Positions 48,496 to 58,260 are shown, counted from the first letter of the stretch. The stretch is 64,000 bases of DNA from JAFECT01 sp963838235 (GCA_963838235.1 CAWIQJ010000006.1:682001-746000), one strand, 5' to 3'. Made by a program: numbers and translations. Notes: generated by a model from the letters alone, not told the origin.

Positions 48496-49441
48496 ATGCA
48501 ACCGCCCGTCCGCATCGGAACCCGAGCCTCGAGGCTCGCCCTGACCCAGGCCCGCTGGGTGCAGGCGCGTGTGACCGAGGCCCTGGGCGCGGCGCCGGGC
48601 GATGCGGATAAGGTCGCGCCGCTCACCACCATCACCACCACCGGCGACCGGGTGCAGGACCGCCGCCTGCTCGAAATCGGCGGCAAACAGCTGTTCACCA
48701 AGGAGATCGAAACCGCGCTTCTCGAAGGCGCCGTCGACCTCGCGGTGCATTCCATGAAGGATGTGCCCGCGGAACAGCCGCCCGGCCTCGCCATCGCCGC
48801 GATCCCCGAGCGCGAGGACCCACGTGACGGGCTGATCTGCCGCAGCCATGCCTCGCTTACGGCCCTGCCGCCCGGCGCGCGCATCGGCGCCGCCAGCCTG
48901 CGCCGCCAGGCGCAGCTTCTGGCGCAGCGCTCCGACCTCGCCATGGTCGCTGATGCGCGGCAATGTCGACACGCGCCTGCGCAAGCTCGACGCGGGCGAG
49001 GCCGACGCCATCGTCCTGGCGGTGGCGGGCCTGAAGCGCCTCGGCCTGGCTGAAAACTTCGTCGAGATCTTCGACGCAACCGCCGTGCCGACGGCGCCGG
49101 GGCAGGGCGCGCTCGCGATTCAGACGCGCGTCGCCGACGCGAGCGCCGCGTGGCTGCAGACGCTCAATCACGGGCCGAGCGCATTGACCGTCGCGGCCGA
49201 ACGCGGCGCGCTCGAAGCGCTCGAAGGCTCGTGCCGCACCGCCATGGGCGCGCATGCGAGCCTCGACGGTGAGCGCCTGTCGCTGGTGGTCGAGGCCCTG
49301 TCCGCCGACGGCCGCGACCGCTGGCGGCGCGAGGCGGAAGCCGTGCTGCGCACCGATCCCATGGCGGAAGCGCGCGCCATCGGCCTTGCGCTCGGCGGCG
49401 AAATCCGCGCCAAGGCGGGCGACCGCCTGATGGTCGGCTGA
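48496..49441 (+). CDS. hemC: Hydroxymethylbilane synthase (frameshifted as written)
   Basis: About 314 residues once an extra base at 48948-48949 is removed: AMV then LMRGNVDTRLRKLD. RIGTRASRLALTQA, HSMKDVP, and GSCRTAMGAH, whose Cys carries the dipyrromethane cofactor, are present. It polymerises four porphobilinogen units in heme synthesis. The gene is normally essential, so the break is probably an error. hemD follows 5 bp later. Confidence 0.93.
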
Positions 49442-49446
49442 GGCCC

Positions 49447-50116
49447 ATGCGCGTCTGGGTCACCCGCACCCAGCCGGCGGCCGACGCCACCGCCGCGCGC
49501 CTGCGCGCGCTGGGTCATGATCCGGTCGTTGATCCGGTGCTCGACGTGCAGCCGATCGAAGCGGCGATCGATCTCGCCGGCGTCGACGCGCTCGCCTTCA
49601 CCAGCCGCAACGGCGTCGAGGCGTTTGCCGCCCTGACACGCGAGGGTCGCGCGCTGCCGGTGTTCACCGTCGGTGACGCAACGGCCGACGCGGCGCGCGC
49701 GTGCGGCTTCACGACGGTTCATTCCGCCGAAGGCGATGTCGCCGCGCTGGCGGAACGCATCGCGTCCGCCCACCCAGGCGCCGTGCTCCACGCCGCCGCG
49801 CGCGAGCCTGCCGGCGACCTCGCGGGCCTGCTCCGCAAGCGCGGCGTCGCCGCGCGCACCGTCGCGGTCTACGACACGGTCCCGGTCGAGCCGACGCAAG
49901 CGCTGGCGCAGCTCGCGACCTTCGACACCGTCCTGCGTCCATTCCCCCAAGGCCGCGCGCCGCTTGTCCGGCCTGATCGCGCCCGCCGCCGCCCAGCCGC
50001 TGTTCGCCTGTATCTCCGAGGCGGCCGCCGCGCCGCTGCGGGCCGCCGGCCACGAAAAGGTCCGCTCGGCGCCGTTCCCTGATGAGGCGGCATTGCTTAA
50101 GCTGTTGGACGAATGA
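49447..50116 (+). CDS. hemD: Uroporphyrinogen-III synthase (frameshifted as written)
   Basis: About 222 residues when the extra C at 49936 is removed: FDTVL then VHSPKAARRLSGLI. VTRTQPAADATAARLRALGHDPVVDPVL at the N-terminus and CISEAAAAPLRAAG near the C-terminus fit HemD, which closes the tetrapyrrole ring. ATG of the next gene overlaps its stop (ATGA). Confidence 0.88.
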
Positions 50117-51027
50117 CCGACGCAACCCCGATCGTCCCGGAGGCGCAGCTGCCCCGGGCTCCGCGCCCGCCCCGCGCCATGAACCCCTGGTTCTTCGCCT
50201 GGCTGATCGTGGCCGTGCTGTTCCTGGTCGCCGCCATCGTGATTGGACTGTTCGGCCCCAAGATCTGGCCGGCCAAGCCCAAGCCGCGCCCCGCCGCCGT
50301 GGCCCAGGCCGCCGATCCCGGCTCGGCCCCGGCGCTCCAGGCCCGCATCGCCGAACTGCAGCAGGAACTTGACGACGCCCGCCGGGCCCAGGCCGCCGCC
50401 GCCAACCCGGTGCTGACCAGCGCCACCGCCGAGGCGCTCAACGCCCGCCTCGACCGGCTCGAGGCCTATGAGCGCAAGGCCGGCCGCGCCGCCTCCGCCG
50501 CCGTGGCCGCCGGCGCCCTGGCCGACGCCGCCCAGACCTCCCGGCCGTTTCCGTTGGAGCTGGCCTCGCTGGAGCGGCTGATGCCCGATTCGTCCCTGGT
50601 CGCGGGGCTGCGTCCGCTGGCCGAGACCGGCGCGCCCACCCGCGCGGCGCTGGCCGCCGAGTTTCCCGACGTCGCCGCCCGAGCCGCCCGCGCCGCGCAT
50701 GCGCCCAAGCCGAACGCGAGTTTCCTGGCCCGCGCCTTCGCCGCCCTCGGTTCGCTGATCACCGTGCGCCGGGTCGACGATTTCGGCGGCAATTCGCCGG
50801 ACGCGATCCTCACCCGCGCCGAACGCAGCGTCGACAACGGCGACATCGAAGGCGCGCTGCAGCAGTTGCGCGCCCTGCCGCCCGGCGCCCAGGCCGCCAC
50901 CGCCGACTGGCGCGACCGCGCGCAACGCCGTGTCGACATCGAGACGCGCATCGCCATCCTGCGCACCGCCGCCCTGCGCGACCTCGCCGACTATGCGCCG
51001 CCTCCGGAACAGGGAGGTCAGCCATGA
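50113..51027 (+). CDS. Mitofilin family membrane protein
   Basis: 304 residues: Pro-rich cytoplasmic N-terminus, one membrane helix (FFAWLIVAVLFLVAAIVIGLFG), a coiled coil (about 75-135) and a C-terminal domain (FGGNSPDAILTRAERSVDNGDIEGALQQL) like that of mitochondrial Mic60. Alphaproteobacterial relatives sit between hemD and hemY, as here, and help shape inner membranes. Overlaps both neighbours by ATGA. Confidence 0.87.
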   Translation: MTDATPIVPEAQLPRAPRPPRAMNPWFFAWLIVAVLFLVAAIVIGLFGPKIWPAKPKPRPAAVAQAADPGSAPALQARIAELQQELDDARRAQAAAANPVLTSATAEALNARLDRLEAYERKAGRAASAAVAAGALADAAQTSRPFPLELASLERLMPDSSLVAGLRPLAETGAPTRAALAAEFPDVAARAARAAHAPKPNASFLARAFAALGSLITVRRVDDFGGNSPDAILTRAERSVDNGDIEGALQQLRALPPGAQAATADWRDRAQRRVDIETRIAILRTAALRDLADYAPPPEQGGQP

Positions 51028-52565
51028 TCCGCGGCGTCATCGTCTTTCTGTTCGTGCTGGCGGTGATCGCGGTGGCCATGGCCATGGTCGGCGATCCGGG
51101 CCACGCGGTGCTCACCGTCGGCGGCCTGCGCGTCGACACCACCGCGGCCTTTGCCTTCCTGGTGATCGGCATGCTCGGCCTGCTCGCCACCGTGTTCTGG
51201 CGCGTGGTGCTGTGGGTCGCCGAGGCGCCGCGCCGCGGCGCCCGCGCGCGCGCCGAAATCCGCCGCCGCCAAGCCGCCGAAATGCTCAGCCGCGGCTTCC
51301 TTGCCATCGCCGCCGGCGAAGGCGCCGAGGCGCGACGCTGTGCGCAAAAGGCCGCCGAGTTCGGCGACGACAACCTCGCCCTCGCCCGCGTGCTCGCCGC
51401 GCAATCGGCCGAGGCCGCCGGCGATCTCGACGCTGCGCGCGCGGCCTATACCGCCATGCTCGGCTTTCCCGAGATGCGTCTCGTCGGCCATCGCGGCCTG
51501 ATGTCGATCGCGCTTGCGCAAGGCGACAAGACCGCCGCGCTGAAGCACGCCGAAGACGCCTACAACCAGATGAAGACCGCGCGCTGGGCTTGGCGCGCCC
51601 TGTTCGAGGCCAAGCTCGAATCCGGCCAGTGGTCCGACGCGCTCGAACTGATCGAAGGCGGCCTGCGCCGCAAGATCGTCTCGCCGGTCATCGCCGAACG
51701 CGCGCGCTCGGCCCTGCTCACCGCCTCGGCCGCCAGCGAGGAAACTTCCGGCGACGCCAAGGCGCTCGACCACGCGCTCGACAGCGCGAGCCGCGCCGCG
51801 AGACTCAGCCCCGGCTTCCCGCCCGCCGCTGTGATCGCCGCGCGCCTGATGGCGGCCACCAACAGGAGCGCCCGCGCCGAAGACACCATCGAAACCGCCT
51901 GGGGCGCAGCCCCGCATCCCGCGCTCTGGCTGATCTATCGCGACCTGCGCACCAACGAGACGCCGCGCGAACGCGCCGAACGCCTGCAGAAGCTAGTCGA
52001 CAAAAACCCCGAGCATCGCGAGAGCCGCATCCTCGCCGTCGAACAGGCCCTGCTGGCCCAGGACAAGCCCGGCATGGCCACCGCCGTCGCCGCCCTTGCG
52101 GATCAGCCTGTGACCCAGCGTCTGTGTGGTCTCTACGCGCGCGCCGCCTGGGCCCAGGGCCGCGCCGACGAGGCCGGCGCCTGGGTCGCCCGCGGCCCCA
52201 CCGCCCCGCCCGAACCGGACTGGTCCGACCTCGATCCCGAGGGCCGCGCCTTCGTCTACACCCAGGCCGACTGGACGCGCCTCGTCTCCACCTGGGCCGA
52301 GACCGGCGAGCTGGCGCATCCGCGCTTCGACCGCCGCGAAAAGACCATGAGCGACCTGCCCGAGATGCCGTCGCACTACGAGGCCTCGGCCCCCTTCGTC
52401 TCCGCCGCCGTGCGCGAGCAAGGGTTCACCGCCCCCCTGCTGCCCGACGACCCCGGCCCCTTCGCCGACGCCCTCAGCGGCCCCGCGCCCGACCCCGACC
52501 CCACCGAGCGCCGCCGCGGCGGCCGCCGCGCCGCCGGCCTTGGCAAGGACCCGGGTTCCGTCTAG
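51024..52565 (+). CDS. hemY: HemY-type TPR membrane protein
   Basis: 513 residues. Two N-terminal membrane helices (VIVFLFVLAVIAVAMAMVG and AAFAFLVIGMLGLLATVFW), then HemY-type TPR repeats (ARWAWRALFEAKLESGQWSDALELIEGG, HPALWLIYRDL). Linked to the heme operon by position in many proteobacteria; exact role unclear. Not protoporphyrinogen oxidase of the same name. Last gene of the operon. Confidence 0.9.
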   Translation: MIRGVIVFLFVLAVIAVAMAMVGDPGHAVLTVGGLRVDTTAAFAFLVIGMLGLLATVFWRVVLWVAEAPRRGARARAEIRRRQAAEMLSRGFLAIAAGEGAEARRCAQKAAEFGDDNLALARVLAAQSAEAAGDLDAARAAYTAMLGFPEMRLVGHRGLMSIALAQGDKTAALKHAEDAYNQMKTARWAWRALFEAKLESGQWSDALELIEGGLRRKIVSPVIAERARSALLTASAASEETSGDAKALDHALDSASRAARLSPGFPPAAVIAARLMAATNRSARAEDTIETAWGAAPHPALWLIYRDLRTNETPRERAERLQKLVDKNPEHRESRILAVEQALLAQDKPGMATAVAALADQPVTQRLCGLYARAAWAQGRADEAGAWVARGPTAPPEPDWSDLDPEGRAFVYTQADWTRLVSTWAETGELAHPRFDRREKTMSDLPEMPSHYEASAPFVSAAVREQGFTAPLLPDDPGPFADALSGPAPDPDPTERRRGGRRAAGLGKDPGSV

Positions 52566-52626
52566 ATAACCGCCTCCCCGCAGGGGGCCCGACCGGGAGT
52601 AATCCCTGCCCCGGGAAGCACTGTGG

Positions 52627-52702
52627 GCCGCCTTAGCTCAGCCGGTAGAGCGGCGCATTCGTAATGCGTAGGTCAGGTGTTCGAGTCACCTAGGCGGCAC
52701 CA
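52627..52702 (+). tRNA. tRNA-Thr (CGT)
   Basis: Acceptor GCCGCCT pairs with AGGCGGC, anticodon loop TTCGTAA gives anticodon CGT, T arm AGGTG-TTCGAGT-CACCT, and ACCA is encoded at the 3' end. All arms pair. Confidence 0.96.
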
Positions 52703-52763
52703 GGCTTCTTCGCGCCTCCGGCGCTTCGAAGGTCAGGCTCGTCCCTTTCAGTCGAAGAAGGTT

Positions 52764-52791
52764 GCCCTCCGTAGCCTTGGCGAAGGAGGGC
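52764..52791. repeat. Short palindromic intergenic repeat (GCCCTCC/GGAGGGC)
   Basis: GCCCTCC (52764-52770) and GGAGGGC (52785-52791) enclose GTAGCCTTGGCGAA. The same short element, which can translate as RQGYGGQ, is one I recall from intergenic DNA of many bacteria. It lies between tRNA-Thr and the lipoprotein gene. Confidence 0.5.
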
Positions 52792-52917
52792 GGGAAGGTA
52801 GCTCCCATCGACCTGAATACCCGAGTGTAGGGACGCTGCGCCTGCACGGAGTCGTGCGTCTCCCAACTTTGCTGTATCAGCGTTATGAGTCATCGGATCA
52901 CTGACAGGGGGTGTGTC

Positions 52918-53406
52918 ATGAAAGCCAATCTCTCGATCTCCATTCTGCTGTTCGCGGGCGCCGTGGCGGGCTGCTCAAAGCCCAACACCGCGCCGTCGGC
53001 CCAGGCCGCCGCGGCGCCGGCAAGCGCGCCCGCAACCACGCCGGCGCCCGCCGCCGCCGTCGCGCCGCCCGCAAACGGATTTGTCGGGACCTGGGCGTTC
53101 TCAGGCGAAATTCTCGGCCGCCGGGATGTGCTCCAAGCCGCGCCGGTCTGCGCCTTCACCCAGGCGGCGGTCGGACTCGAAGGTTCGTGCAGGGGGCCAA
53201 GTGCTTCGGGCACGGCCGCCGTGCAGGTCAATGGCAACGCGATCGACATCATCTATTCGCATCGCGCCACTGCAGCCAACGGCGTGAACGGCGTCGCGGA
53301 ATACCGCGGCGTGCTCGGCCCCGATGGCGTAATCCGCGGCCGTGTCCGCGACTCGTTCCTGCCGGGTCGCGAGGGACCGTTCACCGCGCAGCGGGTGGGG
53401 AACTAG
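52918..53406 (+). CDS. Putative lipoprotein
   Basis: 162 residues with a lipoprotein signal (ISILLFAGAVAGC, Cys at the lipobox), an Ala/Pro-rich linker (about 25-55) and a small beta-rich domain (FVGTWAFSGEIL to GPFTAQRVGN). GGGGG is upstream of ATG 52918. Not recognised. Confidence 0.75.
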   Translation: MKANLSISILLFAGAVAGCSKPNTAPSAQAAAAPASAPATTPAPAAAVAPPANGFVGTWAFSGEILGRRDVLQAAPVCAFTQAAVGLEGSCRGPSASGTAAVQVNGNAIDIIYSHRATAANGVNGVAEYRGVLGPDGVIRGRVRDSFLPGREGPFTAQRVGN

Positions 53407-53448
53407 AGCGATCGCGCGGCGCGCGCGGAAGGCTCACGGGGGGCGATA

Positions 53449-54798
53449 TCAGCCCTTCGCAAACCGCTCCGCGCGCCGTTCCACCCAAGCCCCGCGCGCC
53501 GCGTAGGCCCGCTCCACCGCAAACCGTTCGTCCGCGCTCAAGTCAGGATGGTGGCTCTCGAAAATCAGCACCACGCGGTCCTCGCCAGAGCGGTTCCACG
53601 CCTCGTGCTCGAAGCTGTCGTCGAAGGCGAACAGTTCGCCTTCGCGCCACGAGTGCAAATCATCCCCCACGCGGATGGCGCAATCGCTCGGCACGATCAG
53701 CGGCAGGTGTACGGTGATGCGGTTGTTCGCACACCCGAAGTGCGGCGGGATGTGGGCGCCGGGTTTCAGGTGGGAGAAGAACATTTCGATGGCGGCGCCG
53801 TTGTCGACGCGCGGGATGTCGGCGGCTTCCAGCGCCTTCAGGGTTTTCGGGAAGTGTCCAGCGATCGGGGTCTCGCGGCCTTCGCGGTAGAGGTGCAGCG
53901 AGGACCAGTCGAGCTTGCCGCTCAGGTCCTTCCACGCCTGCGCCTTTATGCCGCCGTGGACGTAGGGCGCGAACGGCACGCCGTTCTCGACGGCGGAAAA
54001 ATATTCGTTGCGGATGTCCGCGGTGGCCGCCTCCACCGCGCCGGCCCAGGCCAGGGGGTCGGTCGGCGTTGTCGGATGCGCCGGCAGATCGGGCATGTAG
54101 AAGACGCTGGGTTCCTGTTTCGGCGTGCGGAAGGCGACGGCGCCGTCGTGGGTCTGGGTCCACATCGCACGGCGCACGCGGGCGAGGTCGGGCTTGCGGC
54201 CGGTGTCGGCTTCGAGCACGCGTTCCGCTTCATCGACAATTTTGGTGTGCAGACGCGTGAAGTGTTCGCGCATCGCACGGTCCGCGGTGCGCGAACGGTT
54301 GCGCATCTCGGCGGGCATGCGCGGATCGTCCTTGCCGCGGCGCACGATCGCGTCGAGGTCGTCGCCGAGAGAGAACATGGCCGCAGCGTCTTAGAAGCGG
54401 CCTGCGGCCTCCAGCGCCGCGCCGGCGAACAGCGCAATGTGCGGGTTGCGTGGATCGAGTCGCCAGGCGTCGAGATAGGCCTCCACCGCGCCTTTCGTGT
54501 CGCCGAGCCTTTCCAGCGCGGCGCCGAGGTTGACCGGAAAGGCCGCGATGGCGGGGTTGAGGGCGATGCACACGGCATAGACCGCCGCCGCCTCGTCGAA
54601 GCGCGCGCGCTTGAACAGCAGCGCGTCGAGCGGAGCCTGGGCTTCCAACAGCCCCGAATTGCGCCGCAGCAGCTCGCGCAGCACCGTCTCCACCTCGGCC
54701 GCGCAGCCGGCCTGGGCGAGACCCTTGGCCTAGTCCAGTTGCGCCTGTTCGAACGGACTGGCGGGCGTGACCTGGGTCGCGGCGGCGGGGAACGTCAT
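53449..54798 (-). pseudogene. TPR plus aspartyl/asparaginyl beta-hydroxylase gene with two in-frame stops
   Basis: Read from ATG 54798 as one frame of 450 codons. Codon 23 is TAG (54730-54732) and codon 136 is TAA (54391-54393); the frame is otherwise uninterrupted. The first part is a TPR region (FDEAAAVYAVCIALNPAIAAF and following). The C-terminal 309 residues form the hydroxylase domain: HFSHLKPGAHIPPH-like FFSHLKPGAHIPPHFG with an iron-binding His, and FDDSFEHEAWN with the second. The C-terminal part could still be made from ATG 54378. A fused TPR-hydroxylase is the expected full protein. Substitutions, unlike the indels elsewhere, point to real decay or to two base errors. Confidence 0.75.
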
Positions 54799-54941
54799 CG
54801 GGTCTCAGTCTCGGTGAGGGATGAGCTGAAAGCGCGCAAGATTTCAACCTTTCCCCAAGCTTGCAATTCTCGGCAAACACTTGCTGTGCTGCGGGCTGCT
54901 CGGATTTGTGCATGTAATCGGGTCGATGTGGACTCAATTTT

Positions 54942-54957
54942 ACCGAACACGTTCGGT
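54942..54957. promoter_or_regulatory. Perfect 7+2+7 dyad, candidate operator
   Basis: ACCGAAC-AC-GTTCGGT lies in the 54799-55122 gap between the hydroxylase and hemerythrin genes, 166 bp before the latter. Nothing else is evident in this gap. Size suits a TetR- or LacI-type dimer; no local regulator gene is seen. Confidence 0.4.
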
Positions 54958-55122
54958 GGTTTGCCGCGCGATAACTTTCCACCGAAGCGGCTCCGGCGCA
55001 TCCGATGCGACGCGCCGGACGACGTCTCCCTGATCGTGCGGCGCGCGCGCCGATTGCACGCACGGAACCAAACGGCGCCGCCGCCAATTTCATCGGCGAG
55101 CCAACCGTTACCGGAGACCGCC

Positions 55123-55713
55123 ATGCCCGCCTCTGCCGCCAAGGACGCCATCGCCCTGCTGAAGGCCGACCATCGCAAGGTGGAGAAGCTGTTCGCCGAC
55201 TACGCCAAGGCCAAGCGCGTCGAGCGGAAGCGCTTGCTCGCCCGCCAGATCTGCGCCGAGCTCACCGTGCACACCCTGATCGAGGAAGAGATCTTCTACC
55301 CAGCCTGCCGCGGCGAGGCGAAGGACACCACGCTGAACGAGGCCATGGTGGAACACGACGGCGCCAAGGTGCTGGTCGCCGAACTGGAGGCGGGCGATCC
55401 GGAGGACGACTATTTCGACGCCAAGGTGAAGGTGCTGACCGAGGAAATTCGTCATCACGTGAAGGAAGAGGAGCGTCCCGGCGGCCTGTTCGCCCAGGCG
55501 CGCAAGGCCGACCTCGACCTGGAGGCGCTCGGCAAGAAGCTGAAGAGCTGCAAGAAGGCGCTGCTCAGCCGCATCGACGCCAACGGCCTGCCCGCGCCTG
55601 AAACCCGCACCTTCCGCGAGGTCGAGATCGGCCGCGGCAAAGACGCCGGCGAGGAGTCGCCATCACGAACCGACCGCGATCCGGGCCCGAAAGCTACGAT
55701 CTCGGCGAACTGA
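55123..55713 (+). CDS. Hemerythrin-domain protein
   Basis: 196 residues. The four-helix diiron site is visible: LLKADHRKVEKLF, ELTVHTLIEEEIFYP, EAMVEHDGAKVL and EIRHHVKEEE. The C-terminal 50 residues are a charged tail. Such proteins bind oxygen or sense redox or nitric oxide. ATG 55123 chosen because the domain starts there; the upstream frame is open but not protein-like. Confidence 0.88.
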   Translation: MPASAAKDAIALLKADHRKVEKLFADYAKAKRVERKRLLARQICAELTVHTLIEEEIFYPACRGEAKDTTLNEAMVEHDGAKVLVAELEAGDPEDDYFDAKVKVLTEEIRHHVKEEERPGGLFAQARKADLDLEALGKKLKSCKKALLSRIDANGLPAPETRTFREVEIGRGKDAGEESPSRTDRDPGPKATISAN

Positions 55714-55729
55714 AAAAGAGCAAGGGAGC

Positions 55730-55795
55730 CACGAGGAACTCGAAGAGAGAAAGAGGGCGGAGCGCGACAGCTTGCGCTTCTTCGAGTTCTTCGTG
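55730..55795. repeat. 17-bp inverted repeat between convergent genes
   Basis: Arms 55730-55746 (CACGAGGAACTCGAAGA) and 55779-55795 (TCTTCGAGTTCTTCGTG) match at 16 of 17 positions. It lies between the hemerythrin stop (55713) and the SemiSWEET stop (55797) and resembles the CCACGAA-rich arms of the elements at 27 and 37 kb. It may end transcription from both sides. Confidence 0.65.
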
Positions 55796-55796
55796 T

Positions 55797-56081
55797 TCAT
55801 CCCTGTTTTTCTTTGGTCCGACGTCGGTAGCGCAGTTTCAGCGCGAGGATCGCGGCGGCGAGCATCAGGCTCACCCCGTTCGACGCGATCAGCGGCAGGC
55901 TCTGACGGAAAAGGCCGTAGATCAGCCACAGGGAAAAGCCCGCAACGGTGACTGCGTACATGCGCAGCGACACCGCCTTGGCGTCCTTCTCGCGCACGAT
56001 CTTCACCAGTTGCGGCACGAAGCTCGTCACCGAGCAGATCGCCGCCCCGGCGCCGATCGCCTCCACCACAAGGTCGCGCAT
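55797..56081 (-). CDS. SemiSWEET-family transporter
   Basis: 94 residues with three membrane helices (AIGAGAAICSVTSFVPQLVKIV, SLRMYAVTVAGFSLWLIYGLF, LIASNGVSLMLAAAILALKL). The PQL in helix 1 is the family signature; two subunits form a sugar channel. Start ATG overlaps the AsmA stop by one base (TGATG), so translation is coupled. Confidence 0.85.
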   Translation of the reverse strand: MRDLVVEAIGAGAAICSVTSFVPQLVKIVREKDAKAVSLRMYAVTVAGFSLWLIYGLFRQSLPLIASNGVSLMLAAAILALKLRYRRRTKEKQG

Positions 56082-58165
56082 CAGCGGTGCGCCAACAGGG
56101 CTGAGCAATCGGTGTCCTTGGCCCCGCCCGGCGACACCAGCACCAGCACCGCCGCCAACGGATTCACCAGGGACGCCAACCCTCCCGCCACCCCCGCCTG
56201 GGCCGCCACCGAGCTTTTGGAAAGGCCGAGCTTGGGGTGGGACAGGGTTCCCTTGACCTCGATCGGCGCCCAAAGCTTCAGCAGCCGCGGCTTCTTCGAC
56301 TTGCCGGTGAGGCGCAGGTTCATCGTCTCGGTGTTCAGGTTCACCGTGCCCTGACCCCGAGAGACCACGACGCCGGTGTCGATGGTGATGTTGCGCGCCT
56401 GCATGATCCCGCCCTTCACGTCGAAGTCGGCGACGGCGCAGCGCAGGTCGGTCTTCTTCGGGCTCTTCGACAGCAGCAGCGACAGGCCGTTGCCCACATT
56501 GATGCCCATCAGCTCGGCGAAGGCCTTGCGGATCTTGCCGTGCGGCACGGAGAAATCCATCGTGCCCGACGCGGTGGAGGCCGCCGCGTGCACCGACGGT
56601 CCGATGCCGTGCAAGCGCGCGCGCCCGTCGACGACGCCGCTCGCCACCGGCGCGCCGTCGCGCACCGGCAGGATGTTCTGCAGCGCATAGTCGGAGAGGT
56701 GCAGGTCCGCTTCGGTCACCGGCGCGGCGCCACGGCCGTTGATCTTCACGCTGCCGTCGAGCGCGCCCTGGGCGAAGGTGAAGGCCAGCGGATCGATGGT
56801 CAAGAAGGCGTGGTCGAGCCGCGCGCGCAGCTTTACGCCGGTCAGTCGCACCCGGTTGGCTTTCACCGAGGTCGCCTGGAAACGCACGTCCGCATCCATG
56901 GCGCGCAAGCGGTCGGTATAGAGCGGCGCATCGGGCATCAGACGCCCCTGCGCGACCAGGGTCTGCGCCGCCGCCTTCTGCGCGGACGAGGCGCCCTTCG
57001 ACGCGGCGGGTGCGCCGCCCATCACCTGGGCCAGGTCCTTCCAGTCGAGCGAGCGCGAGGCGAGGCTTCCGGTGAGGAATCGCCGGCCGTTCCTCTTGTC
57101 GACGACGACGCTGCCGGCGATGTCGGAATCGCCCACGCGGCCGCTGAAATGGTCATAGGTGAAGCGGTCCCCGACCCGGGTCAGACGCCCGGTGGTCTGG
57201 TAGGGCGGCGTGTTGGGGAAGGTCAGGCCGGTGATCTGATAGAGGTCGGCGAGGTCGCGGCCCGATCCGGTCAGTTGCGCGTGAAAGCGGCCGAAATCGA
57301 ACGGCCGGTCGATGGCGCCGTCCGCGCGCAGGCGCGTCGGCCCGGCGTCCAGGCTGGCTTTGAACTGGTACGGTTGGTCGCGTCGCACGTCGATCAGTGG
57401 ACCGCCGGTGATCTCGAGGCGGATCGGTTCGCGGTTGAGGTCGCCGCGGCCGGTCAGTTCGAAACGGCCGCGACCGGAGCCCGGCGTGTCCTCCTCCGAC
57501 TGCATCTCGCCGATCAGGTGAAAGCGCCGGCGCACATTGGTCATGACGATGTGACCGTCGCGCACGATCAGATGCTGGATCGGCGGCAGCTTCAGCGGCT
57601 TGTCTTCGCCGCCGCCCTGGGTGTCCCAGTTCGAACGGTCCTGCGCGTCGGTGTAAAGCTTCAGGTCGGGATGTTCGACGTCGACCAGCGGGATGTCGAG
57701 ACGGCCGCGCAACAGCGCCGGCAGCCGCACGCTGACGGTGAAGCGGTCGATGTGTGCGTATTGCGGATCGCCCGGCCAGGTCGGATTGGAAACGCGGATG
57801 TCGCTCGCGGTCAGTTCCGGCGTCCAGCTCAGAATATGCGCCTTCAGGTGGCCGCCGATCACCACCTCCCGATGCGTCTGCGCCGAAGCCCAGCGGCCGA
57901 GCGGGCCCTTGAACCAGTCCCAGTTCCAGAACGCGATCAGCAGCACGACGGCGAGCACGAGGAAGGCCAGGATACCGCCGCTCCAAACGAGTGGACGGCG
58001 ATGCATGGGCGGCGTGAGCGCTGCGGGTTCCGGAGCCTTCGCCGGCGGCCGGGTGGTTCCGCGCCCCGCCAGCCGCTCGCGCGCCAACCTGAGCCGTACG
58101 CGCCCGCGCGCCGCAATCCTGCGGGCGCGGTGACGGACTTCGGTCCAGGTGGGAACGCTGCGCAC
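56081..58165 (-). CDS. AsmA family membrane protein
   Basis: 694 residues. A basic N-terminus, one membrane helix (GGILAFLVLAVVLLIAFW at about 63-81) and a long beta-rich periplasmic part. The C-terminal AsmA block (PHGKIRKAFAELMGINVGNGLSLLL, then TIDTGVVVSRGQGTVNLNTETMNLRLTG) is typical. AsmA-like proteins bridge lipids between inner and outer membranes. Operon with the SemiSWEET gene. Confidence 0.88.
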   Translation of the reverse strand: MRSVPTWTEVRHRARRIAARGRVRLRLARERLAGRGTTRPPAKAPEPAALTPPMHRRPLVWSGGILAFLVLAVVLLIAFWNWDWFKGPLGRWASAQTHREVVIGGHLKAHILSWTPELTASDIRVSNPTWPGDPQYAHIDRFTVSVRLPALLRGRLDIPLVDVEHPDLKLYTDAQDRSNWDTQGGGEDKPLKLPPIQHLIVRDGHIVMTNVRRRFHLIGEMQSEEDTPGSGRGRFELTGRGDLNREPIRLEITGGPLIDVRRDQPYQFKASLDAGPTRLRADGAIDRPFDFGRFHAQLTGSGRDLADLYQITGLTFPNTPPYQTTGRLTRVGDRFTYDHFSGRVGDSDIAGSVVVDKRNGRRFLTGSLASRSLDWKDLAQVMGGAPAASKGASSAQKAAAQTLVAQGRLMPDAPLYTDRLRAMDADVRFQATSVKANRVRLTGVKLRARLDHAFLTIDPLAFTFAQGALDGSVKINGRGAAPVTEADLHLSDYALQNILPVRDGAPVASGVVDGRARLHGIGPSVHAAASTASGTMDFSVPHGKIRKAFAELMGINVGNGLSLLLSKSPKKTDLRCAVADFDVKGGIMQARNITIDTGVVVSRGQGTVNLNTETMNLRLTGKSKKPRLLKLWAPIEVKGTLSHPKLGLSKSSVAAQAGVAGGLASLVNPLAAVLVLVSPGGAKDTDCSALLAHR

Positions 58166-58213
58166 AGGACGGCCTCCTAAGCCGTCCTAACGTCCGAGCC
58201 ACCGATAGGCGTC

Positions 58214-58243
58214 AAAAAAGGCCGCGGCGGACGCCTGCGGCCT
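58214..58243 (-). terminator. Intrinsic terminator of the small lipoprotein gene
   Basis: On the minus strand AGGCCGC (58243-58237) and GCGGCCT (58225-58219) enclose 11 bases and are followed by a run of six T (58219-58214). It lies 74 bp beyond the lipoprotein stop. Confidence 0.75.
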
Positions 58244-58260
58244 CATCGGCTCAGCAAGAT

